Shown here piece by piece: positions 8,217-18,280 of a stretch of 64,000 bases of DNA. How positions within the stretch are numbered: position 1 is the first letter of the stretch; each line of letters opens with the position of its first letter. Below the pieces are notes generated by a model. That model was given only the letters and a program-made list of their open reading frames with translations, was not told where the DNA came from and made no database searches. Position numbers and translations under genes: made by a program. This DNA comes from Chitinophaga sp. CF118. Its GTDB lineage: Bacteria > Bacteroidota > Bacteroidia > Chitinophagales > Chitinophagaceae. The stretch spans positions 434,001 to 498,000 of the forward strand of contig NZ_FOMK01000002.1 in NCBI RefSeq assembly GCF_900112615.1. Reading direction: 5' to 3'.

Positions 8217-10121
8217 TTAATGTTTCGCCTGTTTGATCAGCCATGAAGCCAGATCAGTGGCTGCCTGGTAGTTTTCAAAATCCGGCGTTAAACGGCGTCC
8301 ATCCAGGTATTCATTATAGAACCAGGGATCGCCCACCGCAAACACAGTTCCCTTCCCTACTTTAGCTACTGCCATGATCACATCACCCTTATGGGTAAAC
8401 AGTGCCGTTGCCGGTGCTTTCACATTAATGGTTGAGATCTCTTTAATGTAGATTTTCTTCGTATTGGGAAATACTGCATTACCTGCCGGAAGATATACTG
8501 CTCCCTGCTCAAATTGGGTAGCTATTACGTGGTTTTTACTATCTTCATTGAAGTGTATACCAAACCGCTCTGTAAGCGTGTTAAAACGCTTTATTTCAGC
8601 ATTTCCTGAGTCATTCTGCATAATCACCAGCACCCCTCCTTTTTTTACCCAGTTATAGATCTCTTCTGCATGAGCTGCATCCATATAATTAGGCTGGGCT
8701 GTTTCCTTCTCTGTATCAGGATCTACCATGAGGTAGATATTTGTATGTGCAAGACTTGCAGCTGTAGGCGCCTGTGATAACAGATTAGTCTTTACTCCTT
8801 TGTTTTGAAAGATATGCCCCCACAGAGAATACCCACCGTTGTCATCTTCGTTCCACACATAATGCCAGGAAGACTGACGTCCACCGGCATCTTTTCTCCA
8901 TTCATTATTAAAGTAATTATCTATGCTGATGGTTAGTCCTTTGCCTGTCTTCGGTATCGCTGCTATGTCCATTTCATTGGCGGCCATCATATAAGCCCCT
9001 ACTCCTTTCGGATCGTTCTGTACAACCTTTTCACTCAGGTAATAGGCATAGCTGCCATCACGATATGGATCACCACCTAGTCCTGCCACGCTCACGGTAC
9101 CTTCCAGGTTCACGCCACCTTCAGGTGCAGTTTTCACAAACTGCGTTGTAATCCCTTTATAGCCTTTCTGTGCAACGGGCAGATAAGTTGCCGGGAGATA
9201 CCCCAGTCTCACCCCTTTTGCAAGTGCGTATACAAACATGCAGGAAGCTGAGGCTTCCAGGTAGTTCCCTTTCTCCTTTGCTTTATCCAGCACCTGGTAC
9301 CAACAGCCCGAAGCTGGATCCTGGTATTGCTTAACAGCCACTGCCATGCGGTTCAGGATCTGCAATAAACTATCTCTGCCGGGATGATTTTCCGGATAGT
9401 ATTCCAGCGCATCTACCAGCGCCATTCCATACCATCCCATTGCACGACCCCAGAAATTAGGAGAACGACCGGTGGTTTTATCCGCCCAGCGTTGCTGTTT
9501 TGATTCATCCCATCCATGATACAGCAGGCCGGTCTTACTATCGCGGGAATGTTGTTCCATCAGTACAAACTGGCGGGTAATATCATTGAAGGCCGCATCT
9601 TCATGAAAAAGCGCTGCATATTCTGCATAGAACGGCTCTGCCATATACAGGCCATCCAGCCACATCTGGTAAGGATATCTCTTTTTATGCCAGAAACCTC
9701 CATCATTAGTGCGAGGATGTGCACGCAACTGATCACGTAAGCGGGTTGCTGCCAGGTGATACTTTTCATCGTTTGTTACTTTGTATAACAATAGCAATGA
9801 ACGCCCGTTCTTGACATTATCGATATTAAAATCTTCCTGTTTGTAAGTTGCTATGTTTCCTGCTTTATCTACATAATGATCCATCCCCTTCTGGATGTAA
9901 CGGAAATATTTCCCATCACCTGTATTTTTCCATAAACCGGCAAATCCTTCCAGTACCACGCCCTGGTCGTAAGTCCAGTGGGCAGGCCTCCCGGCCAACT
10001 GTAAAGAATCCTTCCATAAACGCATCATTGTCACAGCCATCTGTGCAGATTGCGCAAAAGTAGTTCCCGTAACAAATAATAGGAAAAACAATGTCGTCGT
10101 CCTTTTTCTCTGCATATTCAT
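8217..10121 (-). CDS. GH105 unsaturated rhamnogalacturonyl hydrolase with C-terminal DUF4350-like domain
   Basis: A 634-residue secreted protein with a signal peptide ending TTFAQS. Residues about 30-380 form the GH88/GH105 (alpha/alpha)6 barrel, with YPYQMWLDGLYMAEPFYAEY, HGWDESKQQRWAD, SPNFWGRAMGWYGMAL and LEASASCMFVYALAKG segments typical of YteR/YesR enzymes, which remove unsaturated galacturonic acid from lyase products of rhamnogalacturonan. The rest (about 390-634) resembles the DUF4350/glutamine-amidotransferase-like extension seen in longer Bacteroidota GH105 proteins; its role is unknown. It lies 5 bases after the esterase-GH28 gene in the pectin operon. The exact substrate (rhamnogalacturonan I or homogalacturonan ends) is inferred from context. 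Confidence 0.9.
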   Translation of the reverse strand: MNMQRKRTTTLFFLLFVTGTTFAQSAQMAVTMMRLWKDSLQLAGRPAHWTYDQGVVLEGFAGLWKNTGDGKYFRYIQKGMDHYVDKAGNIATYKQEDFNIDNVKNGRSLLLLYKVTNDEKYHLAATRLRDQLRAHPRTNDGGFWHKKRYPYQMWLDGLYMAEPFYAEYAALFHEDAAFNDITRQFVLMEQHSRDSKTGLLYHGWDESKQQRWADKTTGRSPNFWGRAMGWYGMALVDALEYYPENHPGRDSLLQILNRMAVAVKQYQDPASGCWYQVLDKAKEKGNYLEASASCMFVYALAKGVRLGYLPATYLPVAQKGYKGITTQFVKTAPEGGVNLEGTVSVAGLGGDPYRDGSYAYYLSEKVVQNDPKGVGAYMMAANEMDIAAIPKTGKGLTISIDNYFNNEWRKDAGGRQSSWHYVWNEDDNGGYSLWGHIFQNKGVKTNLLSQAPTAASLAHTNIYLMVDPDTEKETAQPNYMDAAHAEEIYNWVKKGGVLVIMQNDSGNAEIKRFNTLTERFGIHFNEDSKNHVIATQFEQGAVYLPAGNAVFPNTKKIYIKEISTINVKAPATALFTHKGDVIMAVAKVGKGTVFAVGDPWFYNEYLDGRRLTPDFENYQAATDLASWLIKQAKH

Positions 10122-10126
10122 ATTTT

Positions 10127-12307
10127 TTATTGTTTCACGCCTTTGCTATCCTGCACATTAATCTTACCATTATCAGAAGTTACTAATTTAATACGGCTTA
10201 AATTGATATTATTTGCAGCAATAACATCTCCCGCCTTATCTGATTTTATTACAATATCTTCTATGAAAATATCGCTGATAGGCATTTCCGGCAATCCTCT
10301 GATGAATAGTGCTTTTGCAGCTCCATTACACACCACGTTACTGATATGAAAATCACGGAATCGCGGTGTTGCATCCGTTACCGGCAGCAATTGTACCTTT
10401 GGTGTTTCGCGTTTATCACCAACCAGTACTACCGGATCTTTTGCCATATAGTACATATCAAACAGGATAGCCTCTGCTGGTATATCCTCCATATTGATAT
10501 TATTCACGTAAATCTTTTCTACAATACCACCTCTTCCACGGGTAGTTTTAAAACGCAGCCCTATATCTGTTCCCAGGAAAGAGCAATTGGATACATAGAT
10601 ATTCCGCGCTCCGCCAGACATTTCGCTACCTATTACAAACCCACCATGTGCATGGTATACTGTACAATTATCCACGATCACATCTTCTGTAGGTACACCA
10701 CGTTTACGGCCTTCTTCATCGCGGCCGGATTTGATGCAGATACCATCATCACCTACATCAAAAGTACAACCTTCAATGCGGGCATACCGGCATGACTCCA
10801 GATCAAGACCATCGCCATTCTGTGCATACCAGGGGTTTTTAGCGTATACGTTCCTCAATGTAATATGCTCACACAACAGCGGGTGAATACACCATGCAGG
10901 TGAGTTCTGAAAAGTTACGCCTTCCAGCAATACATTTTTGCAGGAGGAGATACTTATCATGTTCGGACGAAGGAAGTCCTTTATATCATCGTAATCTGCT
11001 GCTGATTTCCCGGCTGCCAATACACCGGCCAGCTTTGTATTTGAACCTTTTAATGATTTGGCAGAAGGGTACCATGTTTTATGATCTTCTCCTTCAATAC
11101 CACCTGACGCAAGCAACCTACTCCATTGCGTTTCCGTCAGTTTATCTTTTTTCACAGCACGCCACGCATCACCACCACCATCTAAAATCCCTTTTCCGGT
11201 AATGGCTATGTTTTCTGCATTAACAGCAGAAAGGGGCGCCTGGCAACGCATTGCTTTCAGTCCTTCGTAAGTAGTTTCTACCAATGGGTACTGATTGAAG
11301 TCTTTAGTGAACTGTAAGATAGCATTCGGTGCCAGGTACAGATTCACATTACTTTTCAATACAACAGGGCCTGTAAGCCATAAGCCGGAAGGAATCATTA
11401 CCACTCCTCCCCCATTGCTGCTACAGGCATCGATAGCCGCATTGATGCTTTTGCTGTTCAGTGTAATACCATCTGCTTTTGCACCGTAGGCACTGATACT
11501 GATAGTATCTCTTTTGAAATGCGGCTCGTAGATCTCAGGAAGATCGAAACGGTACTTCCCTTCAAACGGCAGTGTTTTCAGATATTTTTCCAGGCCAATA
11601 TGTTTACTCCTGATCTCGGCAGCTACCAGTCCGGCGACCATTGTAGCGCCATAGGTATTGAAATGTGTATTATCAACAACACCGTTGGGTAATGTTTTAT
11701 AATGACCAGCAGGTGTAGTCTTGAACAGTTTCTCTGAACCATGTTCGCCATGCTGTACAATCAGTGTTTCGCTGCTCTTATGTAAATCTATCAGGGATAC
11801 TTTATATTCATTAGCCACTTCTTTTACAACACCCGGATAGTCTCCATGCTGATCCACAAAGGCACCTGTGCTATCGAACTTTCGGCGCATTACCGGTGTT
11901 ATCAGCACTGGCGTAGCACCTTTTGCACGGGCCTCTTTTACAAAACGGATCAGGTTATCTTTATAGGCACCATGTGGTGCCGCAAAACGTGTAGTGTCTT
12001 CCTTTTTGGAATCATTATGTCCAAACTGGATCAGTACCCAGTCGCCCTGTTTTAATTGCGCCAGTACACTATCCCAGCGATGTTCGTCAATAAAACTTTT
12101 GGTACTGCGTCCATTCACAGCGTAATTTTTCACAATCACACCCGGTTGAAAGAACTGTGGGAATAGCTGTCCCCAGCCTCTTTCGGGGTTATCTGCCAGG
12201 GGTTTATCTGCCATTGTGGAATCTCCTATCATAAAGATCCTGGGCAATGGTTCTGATTGTATCCAGCTAATCAACGGAAATAATAATGCCAGTAAGTAAT
12301 ACCTCAT
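10127..12307 (-). CDS. fused rhamnogalacturonan acetylesterase (CE12-like) and GH28 polygalacturonase
   Basis: A 726-residue secreted two-domain enzyme. After a signal peptide, residues about 20-260 are an SGNH esterase: FMIGDSTMAD (catalytic Ser), RGWGQLF, VNGRSTKSFIDEHRW, LIQFGHND and a late DNTHFN pair supply the catalytic Asp/His. Residues about 275-726 are a GH28 parallel beta-helix, with NGDGLDLESC, VGDDGICIKSG, HGGFVIGSEMSGG and LRFKTTRGRGG matching the NTD/DD/GH/RIK active-site blocks. The first domain removes acetyl groups and the second cuts alpha-1,4-galacturonan. The start chosen is the ATG at 12307, giving a clean signal peptide and a 10-base gap after susD. An upstream in-frame ATG would overlap susD. 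Confidence 0.92.
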   Translation of the reverse strand: MRYYLLALLFPLISWIQSEPLPRIFMIGDSTMADKPLADNPERGWGQLFPQFFQPGVIVKNYAVNGRSTKSFIDEHRWDSVLAQLKQGDWVLIQFGHNDSKKEDTTRFAAPHGAYKDNLIRFVKEARAKGATPVLITPVMRRKFDSTGAFVDQHGDYPGVVKEVANEYKVSLIDLHKSSETLIVQHGEHGSEKLFKTTPAGHYKTLPNGVVDNTHFNTYGATMVAGLVAAEIRSKHIGLEKYLKTLPFEGKYRFDLPEIYEPHFKRDTISISAYGAKADGITLNSKSINAAIDACSSNGGGVVMIPSGLWLTGPVVLKSNVNLYLAPNAILQFTKDFNQYPLVETTYEGLKAMRCQAPLSAVNAENIAITGKGILDGGGDAWRAVKKDKLTETQWSRLLASGGIEGEDHKTWYPSAKSLKGSNTKLAGVLAAGKSAADYDDIKDFLRPNMISISSCKNVLLEGVTFQNSPAWCIHPLLCEHITLRNVYAKNPWYAQNGDGLDLESCRYARIEGCTFDVGDDGICIKSGRDEEGRKRGVPTEDVIVDNCTVYHAHGGFVIGSEMSGGARNIYVSNCSFLGTDIGLRFKTTRGRGGIVEKIYVNNINMEDIPAEAILFDMYYMAKDPVVLVGDKRETPKVQLLPVTDATPRFRDFHISNVVCNGAAKALFIRGLPEMPISDIFIEDIVIKSDKAGDVIAANNINLSRIKLVTSDNGKINVQDSKGVKQ

Positions 12308-12317
12308 AATCGGACTG

Positions 12318-13955
12318 TTATTGATAACTTGGGTTCTGCGTGAATACGGTTTTATTGGTAACGGCATCTATCTGATCCTGTGGAATTGGCCTTAATGAAT
12401 GATAAGACTGGAAATTCTTTGCAGCATCCGGATTATCAGCACTAATACGGCTTTGCAGTTTTCCTGTACGTTTCAGATCAAACCAGCGGAGTTGTTCTCC
12501 TGCCAGTTCCCGGGCTCTTTCATCCAGGATAAAGTCCAGTGAAATGTTTGCATCAGTAATAACCATTTCTGCCTCATGACCCGGAATAGCCGCCCGCTTA
12601 CGGATTGCATTGATATACTCAGCAGCTTTAGGCGAGTTGCCCAGATTAAACTGTGCTTCTGCAGCTATCAGGTACATTTCTGCTAATCTTATTATAAATG
12701 CATCCCGGGCACTTTCTTCCTCACCCACGGCAGCACGGGTAGGATCATCAAACTTCTGCAGGGAAACATAGTGTGTACGATCTTTCCCTCCTCCATCCGG
12801 ATTGTAGCAGATGTTACGGTCATACACCCTGTATTTTTTGCCGGCGGTATCCGCATTGGACACAATATACTTAGTACAAACGACAGCAGTATCCCCTAGT
12901 TTCATACCCGCTGGTGCTGTTTTTATGTAATTACAGTACCAAACCTGTTTAAAGGAAGCGGCATACCGACTATCGGCCTTTTCATTAAACAGGTTCAGCA
13001 TGAATAATGTTGGCATATAGCGGTTAAAAGGACGACCATTTGCCACATCACGCTGCATACCTGGTAAGTCATCATACTTCATACCAAACATCAGGTGGCC
13101 ATTATGAGCACCACGGGGGTGACCAGCAGGATATAAGGAAGCATCTGTTCTGTCGTCGAACACGAGATTCTTCATATAGTTAACGGCCCATACCACTTCT
13201 TTGTTTTGAAGGTTACTCATACTCCACAGGTCTGCATATTTTGCCTGGAGTGCAAAGCCATAATTATTGATCACAGAATCGGCCAGTACGGCAGCCCTTG
13301 CATTTAGTCCGCGGGTCAGGCACATCCTTGCAAGAAAAGCTTGTGCCACGGGTTTTGTAGTTCTTCCATAATCGGCAGTAGTTACCGGCAGGTTATTCAC
13401 TGCCACTTCCAGGTCGCGGAAAATCTGGGCATAAAAAGTATCTACCGGTGTACGGTTGGCGGTAGTTTCCACACCGGAGGTTTCTGTAACAGTGAAATGT
13501 ACACCACCCCACATTTCTACGATATGCCAGTAATAAAAGGCACGCAGGAAATGCAGTTCTGCATCGCGCATTACTCTTTTATCATCAGTAAAACCAGCTT
13601 TATCTATTCTGCCAATGCCGGTATTACACAGGTTTACTGCTGCATATAATTGTTTCCACAGGCTACTCATTACTGCATTGCTTGCCTGCAGATTATAATA
13701 GGTTGTCAGGTCTATATATTTATCACCGGTACCATTTGTCCACAGGTCGGTTCCCATTTCTGAGATACTGTATCCTTCTTCTTTTCCATACCACCAGCGG
13801 TTGTAGGAGTAAGCGGCATTCACCAGTGTTTCAAAACCATCGGGAGTACTGAATACCTGATCGGTAGTTAAGCCTCCGGGATTGTATTCGTCCAGTTGTT
13901 TGTTACAAGATGCGAGTAAGGCAATACTTAGTAACAGAATAATATAATGTTTCAT
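12318..13955 (-). CDS. SusD/RagB-family glycan-binding lipoprotein
   Basis: A surface lipoprotein of 545 residues that caps a SusC transporter and captures oligosaccharides. The lipobox is LLASC (Cys17), followed by the usual NKQLDEYNPGGLTTDQVF start of SusD proteins. The TPR-like helical fold is indicated by FLRAFYYWHIVEMWGGVHF and the C-terminal IRLAEMYLIAAEAQFNLG and FDLKRTGKLQ blocks, all standard SusD signatures. It is 18 bases after susC and 10 before the esterase-pectinase gene. Gene context points to pectin fragments, probably rhamnogalacturonan oligomers, as ligand; sequence alone does not fix specificity. Confidence 0.96.
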   Translation of the reverse strand: MKHYIILLLSIALLASCNKQLDEYNPGGLTTDQVFSTPDGFETLVNAAYSYNRWWYGKEEGYSISEMGTDLWTNGTGDKYIDLTTYYNLQASNAVMSSLWKQLYAAVNLCNTGIGRIDKAGFTDDKRVMRDAELHFLRAFYYWHIVEMWGGVHFTVTETSGVETTANRTPVDTFYAQIFRDLEVAVNNLPVTTADYGRTTKPVAQAFLARMCLTRGLNARAAVLADSVINNYGFALQAKYADLWSMSNLQNKEVVWAVNYMKNLVFDDRTDASLYPAGHPRGAHNGHLMFGMKYDDLPGMQRDVANGRPFNRYMPTLFMLNLFNEKADSRYAASFKQVWYCNYIKTAPAGMKLGDTAVVCTKYIVSNADTAGKKYRVYDRNICYNPDGGGKDRTHYVSLQKFDDPTRAAVGEEESARDAFIIRLAEMYLIAAEAQFNLGNSPKAAEYINAIRKRAAIPGHEAEMVITDANISLDFILDERARELAGEQLRWFDLKRTGKLQSRISADNPDAAKNFQSYHSLRPIPQDQIDAVTNKTVFTQNPSYQ

Positions 13956-13973
13956 TTGTTGTCTGTTGATTGT

Positions 13974-16928
13974 TTAGAATTCTACATTCAAACCTGCCAC
14001 ATACATTTTAGTAAGCGGACTGCTAAGATCACCACCTCTTTCAGGATCATAATCTTTCACCTTACTGAAAGTAAACAGGTTCTTGCCTGTAACATATACC
14101 CTCAGATTACTCAGGTGACTGCGTTTCAGTATTGATGAAGGCAATGTATATCCCAATGAAATATTCCTGATCTTAACGAATGAACCATCTTTATAACCTA
14201 ATGTTTTGATAAAGGGAGTACCATCTTTGGATACGCTGGCATTGGGTCTTGGATAATCGTTTGTTTCCCTTTCCGGAGTCCAGTAATTTACAGGAGCACT
14301 GTTTTCCAGGCCCTGCGGATCATATTTGGCAGCATACTCAGAGTTGATCCATTGTCCGATTCTTGCAAACACATAAATATTCAGATCAAAATTGTGATAC
14401 CTGAAATCATTGTTCAAACCACCACTCCATGTAGGCACCTGTGTTCCCAATATAACGCGGTCCTGTGAATTCAGTACACCATCAGCAGTACCCTGGTCTT
14501 TCACTTTTATATCTCCTGGTTTATAGCCATATTTCGTTGCCAGGTCGGCCTCTTTTGTCTGCCATATTCCTACTTTCTGATAATCGTAGAATACTTTCAC
14601 CGGGGAACCAATGAACCATCCATTTGCCACATCGTTGGTATTTGCATCTGCCAGTGCAACGATCTCTTCTTTGTTTTTAGAGAAAACGATGTTGGAGGTC
14701 CAGGTAAAACCATGGCTGTTGACATTGGTGGTATTCAGTCCAATTTCTATCCCGCGGTTCCGTGTTTTACCAATGTTCTGGATCACTGTTCCCACACCGG
14801 AAGAAGTAGGCAGGGTTCTTTGCAGTAACAGATCTTTTGTATGTGTATCGTAGTAGTCGGCAGTCACACCAATACGCTGGTTCAGGATGCTGAAATCAAT
14901 ACCTACATCTGTAGTTGCAGACAATTCCCATTTCAGGTTTTTATTACCTATCTGTGTACCGATGCCATAAGCCAATGCTGAATTTATATCATCGTAAGAG
15001 AAAGGTATTTTACTGAGGTAACTTGCGGTGGAATAAGGTGATATCGCATCATTACCGGCTATACCATAGCTGGCGCGGAGTTTCAGATCACTGAAGAAAT
15101 GTTGCTTATGCATAAACTCCTCATCACCTATCCGCCATGCTCCTGCTACTGATGGGAAGAAAGCCCATTTATTTCCTGGGGCCAGTTTTGAAGAACCATC
15201 AGAACGACCGGTGAGTGATAACAGGTATTTTCCTTTATAGTTATAATTCAAACGACCAGTAAAGGAGATTAATTTACTTTCCAGGTAGCTGGTGCGGACA
15301 GCAATACCACTCACGTTATTAGCCAGTGCGTAATAAAGCTGGGAAGGAAGTAATTGTCCTTCTCCCTGCAGAAAACTCGAATCGCGTTTATCGGATAGCA
15401 AGCTGGCAACGGCTGTTGCTCCAAAGGAGTGATTACCGATGCTTTTCTGGTAACTCAGTACGTTCTCCCAACTGATATAGCGTTTGCTACCAGTATTATA
15501 CTGGGATCTGGAAGTAGAGGCCGTAGAGCGTCCTATTGAATTTTTGGAAGCGAAGATCCCTGTCCGGGAGTTATCCAGTGTTACACCAAAATTAGAGCGG
15601 AAAGACAATCCTTTTAAAGGAGTCAGCTCTATATAAGCATTTAAAAAGGTGCGGGTAACGTGGGTATTATTCTGATAAGCGTTCGGCTGTTCATCTGCCA
15701 GCGGGTTGATCATCGATCCACTGTTCGGGAACATGATCAGTTTTCCGGCAGAATCATAGGGAAGGTTCAGTGGCACGATCTTATTTGCCTGATTCAGCGG
15801 ATCAGGACGGGTATTCTGATCGTAGTATGTAATCTGGCTTTGCATTCCCACTTTCAGTACACTGTTTACTACCTGATCTATATTCAGGCGGCCGGAATAG
15901 CGTTTCAGCTGATCCAGTTTGAACAATCCTTTTTCGTCGAAATAATCCAGTGAAAGGTACACTTTTGTTTTTTCGGAACCTCCGGCAACGCCTACCTGGT
16001 AATCCTGTTGTAATCCGTCATGGATCAGCAGGTCAGCGTAGTTGGTCCACAGGTTATTCTTAATAGCGGCTACCTCGGAAGCGTTAAAGATCAAAGGATC
16101 ATCTGCTTCAGTTTTCCAGCGGCCGGTAGTACGGTTAGCTTCTCTTTTCAGTGCCACATATTGCGGACCGGTATCCATAGCAGGATAGCCTGCCACCTGG
16201 GAAATACCCACATAGCTATTTACGCTTACTCTGGGCTTCCCTGCAACGCCTTTCTTCGTTGTAATGATAATTACACCATTCGCACCCCTTGACCCGTAAA
16301 TAGCCGTAGAAGAAGCATCTTTCAATACCTCCATCGACTGGATATCATTAGGGCTGATGTCCTGAATATTTTCGTATTGCACTCCATCAACAATATACAG
16401 TGGTCCGTTGTCTGCACGGATAGAGCGGTTTCCTCTTACAGTAACATTGATTTTGGCACCAGCAGCACCACTGCTTTTTGTGATATCCACACCGGGCAAT
16501 TTCCCTTGTACGGATTCCATCACATTCGTAGAAGGCACTTTCTTCAGTTCTTCACCTTTCACTGACACCACAGCACCAGTGAGGTCGCGTTTTTTCACTT
16601 CACCATAACCAATCACAACCACCTCATCCAGTTGTTTGTTATCCTTTTCCATTTTCACTACCAGGTTGTCGTTGATACTTTGTATAACGGCCTGATATCC
16701 CAGGTAAGTAAATACGAGTTCTCCTTTATCGGAAGGTACAGAGAGTGAGAAATTCCCGGAAGCATCTGTGCGGGTACCGGTGGTTGTACCTTTTAACTGA
16801 ACATTTACCATCACCAGAGGGTCGCCGGTGGAGGCGTCAGTTACTTTTCCTTTTACTACATGGCTTTGAGCCAATGCCCAACCGGCACTGCCTATCAATA
16901 GCCAATAAATCATCAGCAATTTTTTCAT
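13974..16928 (-). CDS. SusC/RagA-family TonB-dependent outer membrane transporter
   Basis: A 984-residue outer membrane receptor. A signal peptide ending in ALAQS is followed by a carboxypeptidase-regulatory-like beta-sandwich (about residues 23-100), the LDEVVVIGYGEVKKRDLTGA linker, a plug domain with the SusC signature YGSRGANGVIIITTKKG (about 210-227), and a 22-strand barrel ending in a C-terminal Phe (GLNVEF). It imports oligosaccharides in partnership with the SusD protein 18 bases downstream and heads the pectin locus. No sigma/anti-sigma pair or hybrid two-component regulator is adjacent, so control probably comes from outside the window. Confidence 0.97.
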   Translation of the reverse strand: MKKLLMIYWLLIGSAGWALAQSHVVKGKVTDASTGDPLVMVNVQLKGTTTGTRTDASGNFSLSVPSDKGELVFTYLGYQAVIQSINDNLVVKMEKDNKQLDEVVVIGYGEVKKRDLTGAVVSVKGEELKKVPSTNVMESVQGKLPGVDITKSSGAAGAKINVTVRGNRSIRADNGPLYIVDGVQYENIQDISPNDIQSMEVLKDASSTAIYGSRGANGVIIITTKKGVAGKPRVSVNSYVGISQVAGYPAMDTGPQYVALKREANRTTGRWKTEADDPLIFNASEVAAIKNNLWTNYADLLIHDGLQQDYQVGVAGGSEKTKVYLSLDYFDEKGLFKLDQLKRYSGRLNIDQVVNSVLKVGMQSQITYYDQNTRPDPLNQANKIVPLNLPYDSAGKLIMFPNSGSMINPLADEQPNAYQNNTHVTRTFLNAYIELTPLKGLSFRSNFGVTLDNSRTGIFASKNSIGRSTASTSRSQYNTGSKRYISWENVLSYQKSIGNHSFGATAVASLLSDKRDSSFLQGEGQLLPSQLYYALANNVSGIAVRTSYLESKLISFTGRLNYNYKGKYLLSLTGRSDGSSKLAPGNKWAFFPSVAGAWRIGDEEFMHKQHFFSDLKLRASYGIAGNDAISPYSTASYLSKIPFSYDDINSALAYGIGTQIGNKNLKWELSATTDVGIDFSILNQRIGVTADYYDTHTKDLLLQRTLPTSSGVGTVIQNIGKTRNRGIEIGLNTTNVNSHGFTWTSNIVFSKNKEEIVALADANTNDVANGWFIGSPVKVFYDYQKVGIWQTKEADLATKYGYKPGDIKVKDQGTADGVLNSQDRVILGTQVPTWSGGLNNDFRYHNFDLNIYVFARIGQWINSEYAAKYDPQGLENSAPVNYWTPERETNDYPRPNASVSKDGTPFIKTLGYKDGSFVKIRNISLGYTLPSSILKRSHLSNLRVYVTGKNLFTFSKVKDYDPERGGDLSSPLTKMYVAGLNVEF

Positions 16929-17173
16929 AACGTAACGTGTTATATGTTGTATTTCTATGGGATAAGAGGAGTGGAATGTTTGCCGTTGTTTGCGTATATC
17001 TTTAAACGTTATTGTTATAGTACAGACAAAGCTTGTATCAGTAAATCAAACCATGATCCCCCGAAAACAATTCTACAGCTATATTCATTAATAGCGAAAG
17101 GATTAGAGGGATTTATTTACGCAAACGTTCCCGGAAAGTGCGGATTATAATAAAATATGCGATCTCTTCTTTA

Positions 17174-17194
17174 TATATTTGAGGTTAAAACCTC
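17174..17194 (+). promoter_or_regulatory. promoter -7 element and short inverted repeat before the coiled-coil-tail gene
   Basis: TATATTTG at 17174-17181 fits the Bacteroidota -7 consensus TAnnTTTG. GAGGTT-AA-AACCTC (17181-17194) is a 6-bp inverted repeat directly on the likely transcription start, nine bases before the ATG at 17203. The divergent gap (16929-17202) also contains two AAACGTT words (17005-17011 and 17122-17128) that could be LacI-type half-sites for susC. No clear -7 box for susC was found. Confidence 0.45.
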
Positions 17195-17202
17195 CTATAT
17201 TG

Positions 17203-18228
17203 ATGAAGAAGTTCGTATTCCCTTTCATTGTTCTGTGTTTTTTTAAGATCCATCCAACAAATGCACAAGATCAGACGCTGTTTCCCAATCCTATAGCAAT
17301 CGGTCCTGGCGTAACGTCAGTTGATCCAACATTTCCTTTACTTGTTAGTGGTCTTTCAAGATTTAGTGCAGTGAGCCACTTCGGAGACTGGTATGATTCA
17401 TTCCCATATGGGAAAGGTATACAGATAACCCGTGTTGCCAACCAGCCGGATAATGCATTTCATCTTTCTTTCATCCGGGCCGGTTCCTGTATTGTAGGCA
17501 TGGGATATTTGAAGAACAGCAACACATTTGCTCTTCAGAGCACTGCCAATAATGCCGGTGCCAATGGTTTTTTCATGTTGCAGGGAGGTTTTAACGGAAT
17601 CAATACCGCCACACCCGAACAGGCGTTGGATGTAAATGGAAATATTTCCGTAAGAAGTAATTATGTATACCTACCGAACGGCGCTCTTTTTTCAAATGAA
17701 GATAACATGGCTTTGTTTACAGATGGTGGTTACGTATTTTCCAACAGAAATAATTCACAGACAAGAGCCATTATTACATCTACCGGTGGTCTCTTTTTAT
17801 ATAATCCCACCAGCAATACTGTTAAGGTAAGTGTTAATGCTGTCGGCGATTCTTATTTCAATGGAGGAAGCGTCGCGATTGGAACCACCACTCCCGGGGA
17901 GTATAAACTGGCTGTAAAAGGAACGATTGGTGCTATGAAACTGAAGGTTACCCAAACCTGGGCTGATTTCGTGTTCGATTCTGCTTATCACCTACCGTCT
18001 CTGGAAGAAGTAGCCTCACATGTAAAAACCTACAAACATTTACCCGGTATTCCTTCTGAGAAAGAAATTACAGAGAACGGATTAGATGTAGGAGAAATGC
18101 AACAGAAACAGATGCAGAAGATAGAGGAACTGACCCTATATATGATAGAACTTAAAAAGCAACTGACATTACAACAGGAGCTTATAGCAGAACAGCGCAA
18201 AGAACTGGATGCATTAAAGAAGAAATAA
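17203..18228 (+). CDS. secreted surface protein with Bacteroidota coiled-coil tail
   Basis: A 341-residue exported protein; the start is the ATG at 17203, which gives a signal peptide ending TNAQD. The body is rich in Asn/Gly with beta-solenoid or tail-fibre-like sequence (GINTATPEQALDVNGNISV, AIGTTTPGEYKLAVKGTIGA). The C-terminal 95 residues are a module seen at the end of very many Bacteroidota surface proteins: WADFVFDSAYHLPSLEEV, HLPGIPSEKEITENGLDVGE, then a coiled coil ending DALKKK. It resembles trimeric phage tail-fibre or endosialidase-chaperone tails, but the function is not established. It is divergent from susC, and nothing ties it to pectin. Confidence 0.75.
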   Translation: MKKFVFPFIVLCFFKIHPTNAQDQTLFPNPIAIGPGVTSVDPTFPLLVSGLSRFSAVSHFGDWYDSFPYGKGIQITRVANQPDNAFHLSFIRAGSCIVGMGYLKNSNTFALQSTANNAGANGFFMLQGGFNGINTATPEQALDVNGNISVRSNYVYLPNGALFSNEDNMALFTDGGYVFSNRNNSQTRAIITSTGGLFLYNPTSNTVKVSVNAVGDSYFNGGSVAIGTTTPGEYKLAVKGTIGAMKLKVTQTWADFVFDSAYHLPSLEEVASHVKTYKHLPGIPSEKEITENGLDVGEMQQKQMQKIEELTLYMIELKKQLTLQQELIAEQRKELDALKKK

Positions 18229-18232
18229 AACA

Positions 18233-18270
18233 ATAATGCCTTCTATATTCATCGATATAGAAGGCATTAT
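18233..18270. terminator. bidirectional terminator hairpin
   Basis: ATAATGCCTTCTATAT and ATATAGAAGGCATTAT form a perfect 16-bp stem with a 6-base loop between the convergent coiled-coil-tail gene and the GH43 gene. Confidence 0.8.
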
Positions 18271-18280
18271 ACCACTACAT

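Noticed and set aside
12308..12367. N-terminal extension of the esterase-GH28 gene
   Set aside because: It overlaps susD and lacks a signal peptide; the ATG at 12307 gives a proper export signal.
13974..16928. Antisense frames inside susC
   Set aside because: They have no family likeness and lie fully within a confident SusC coding sequence.
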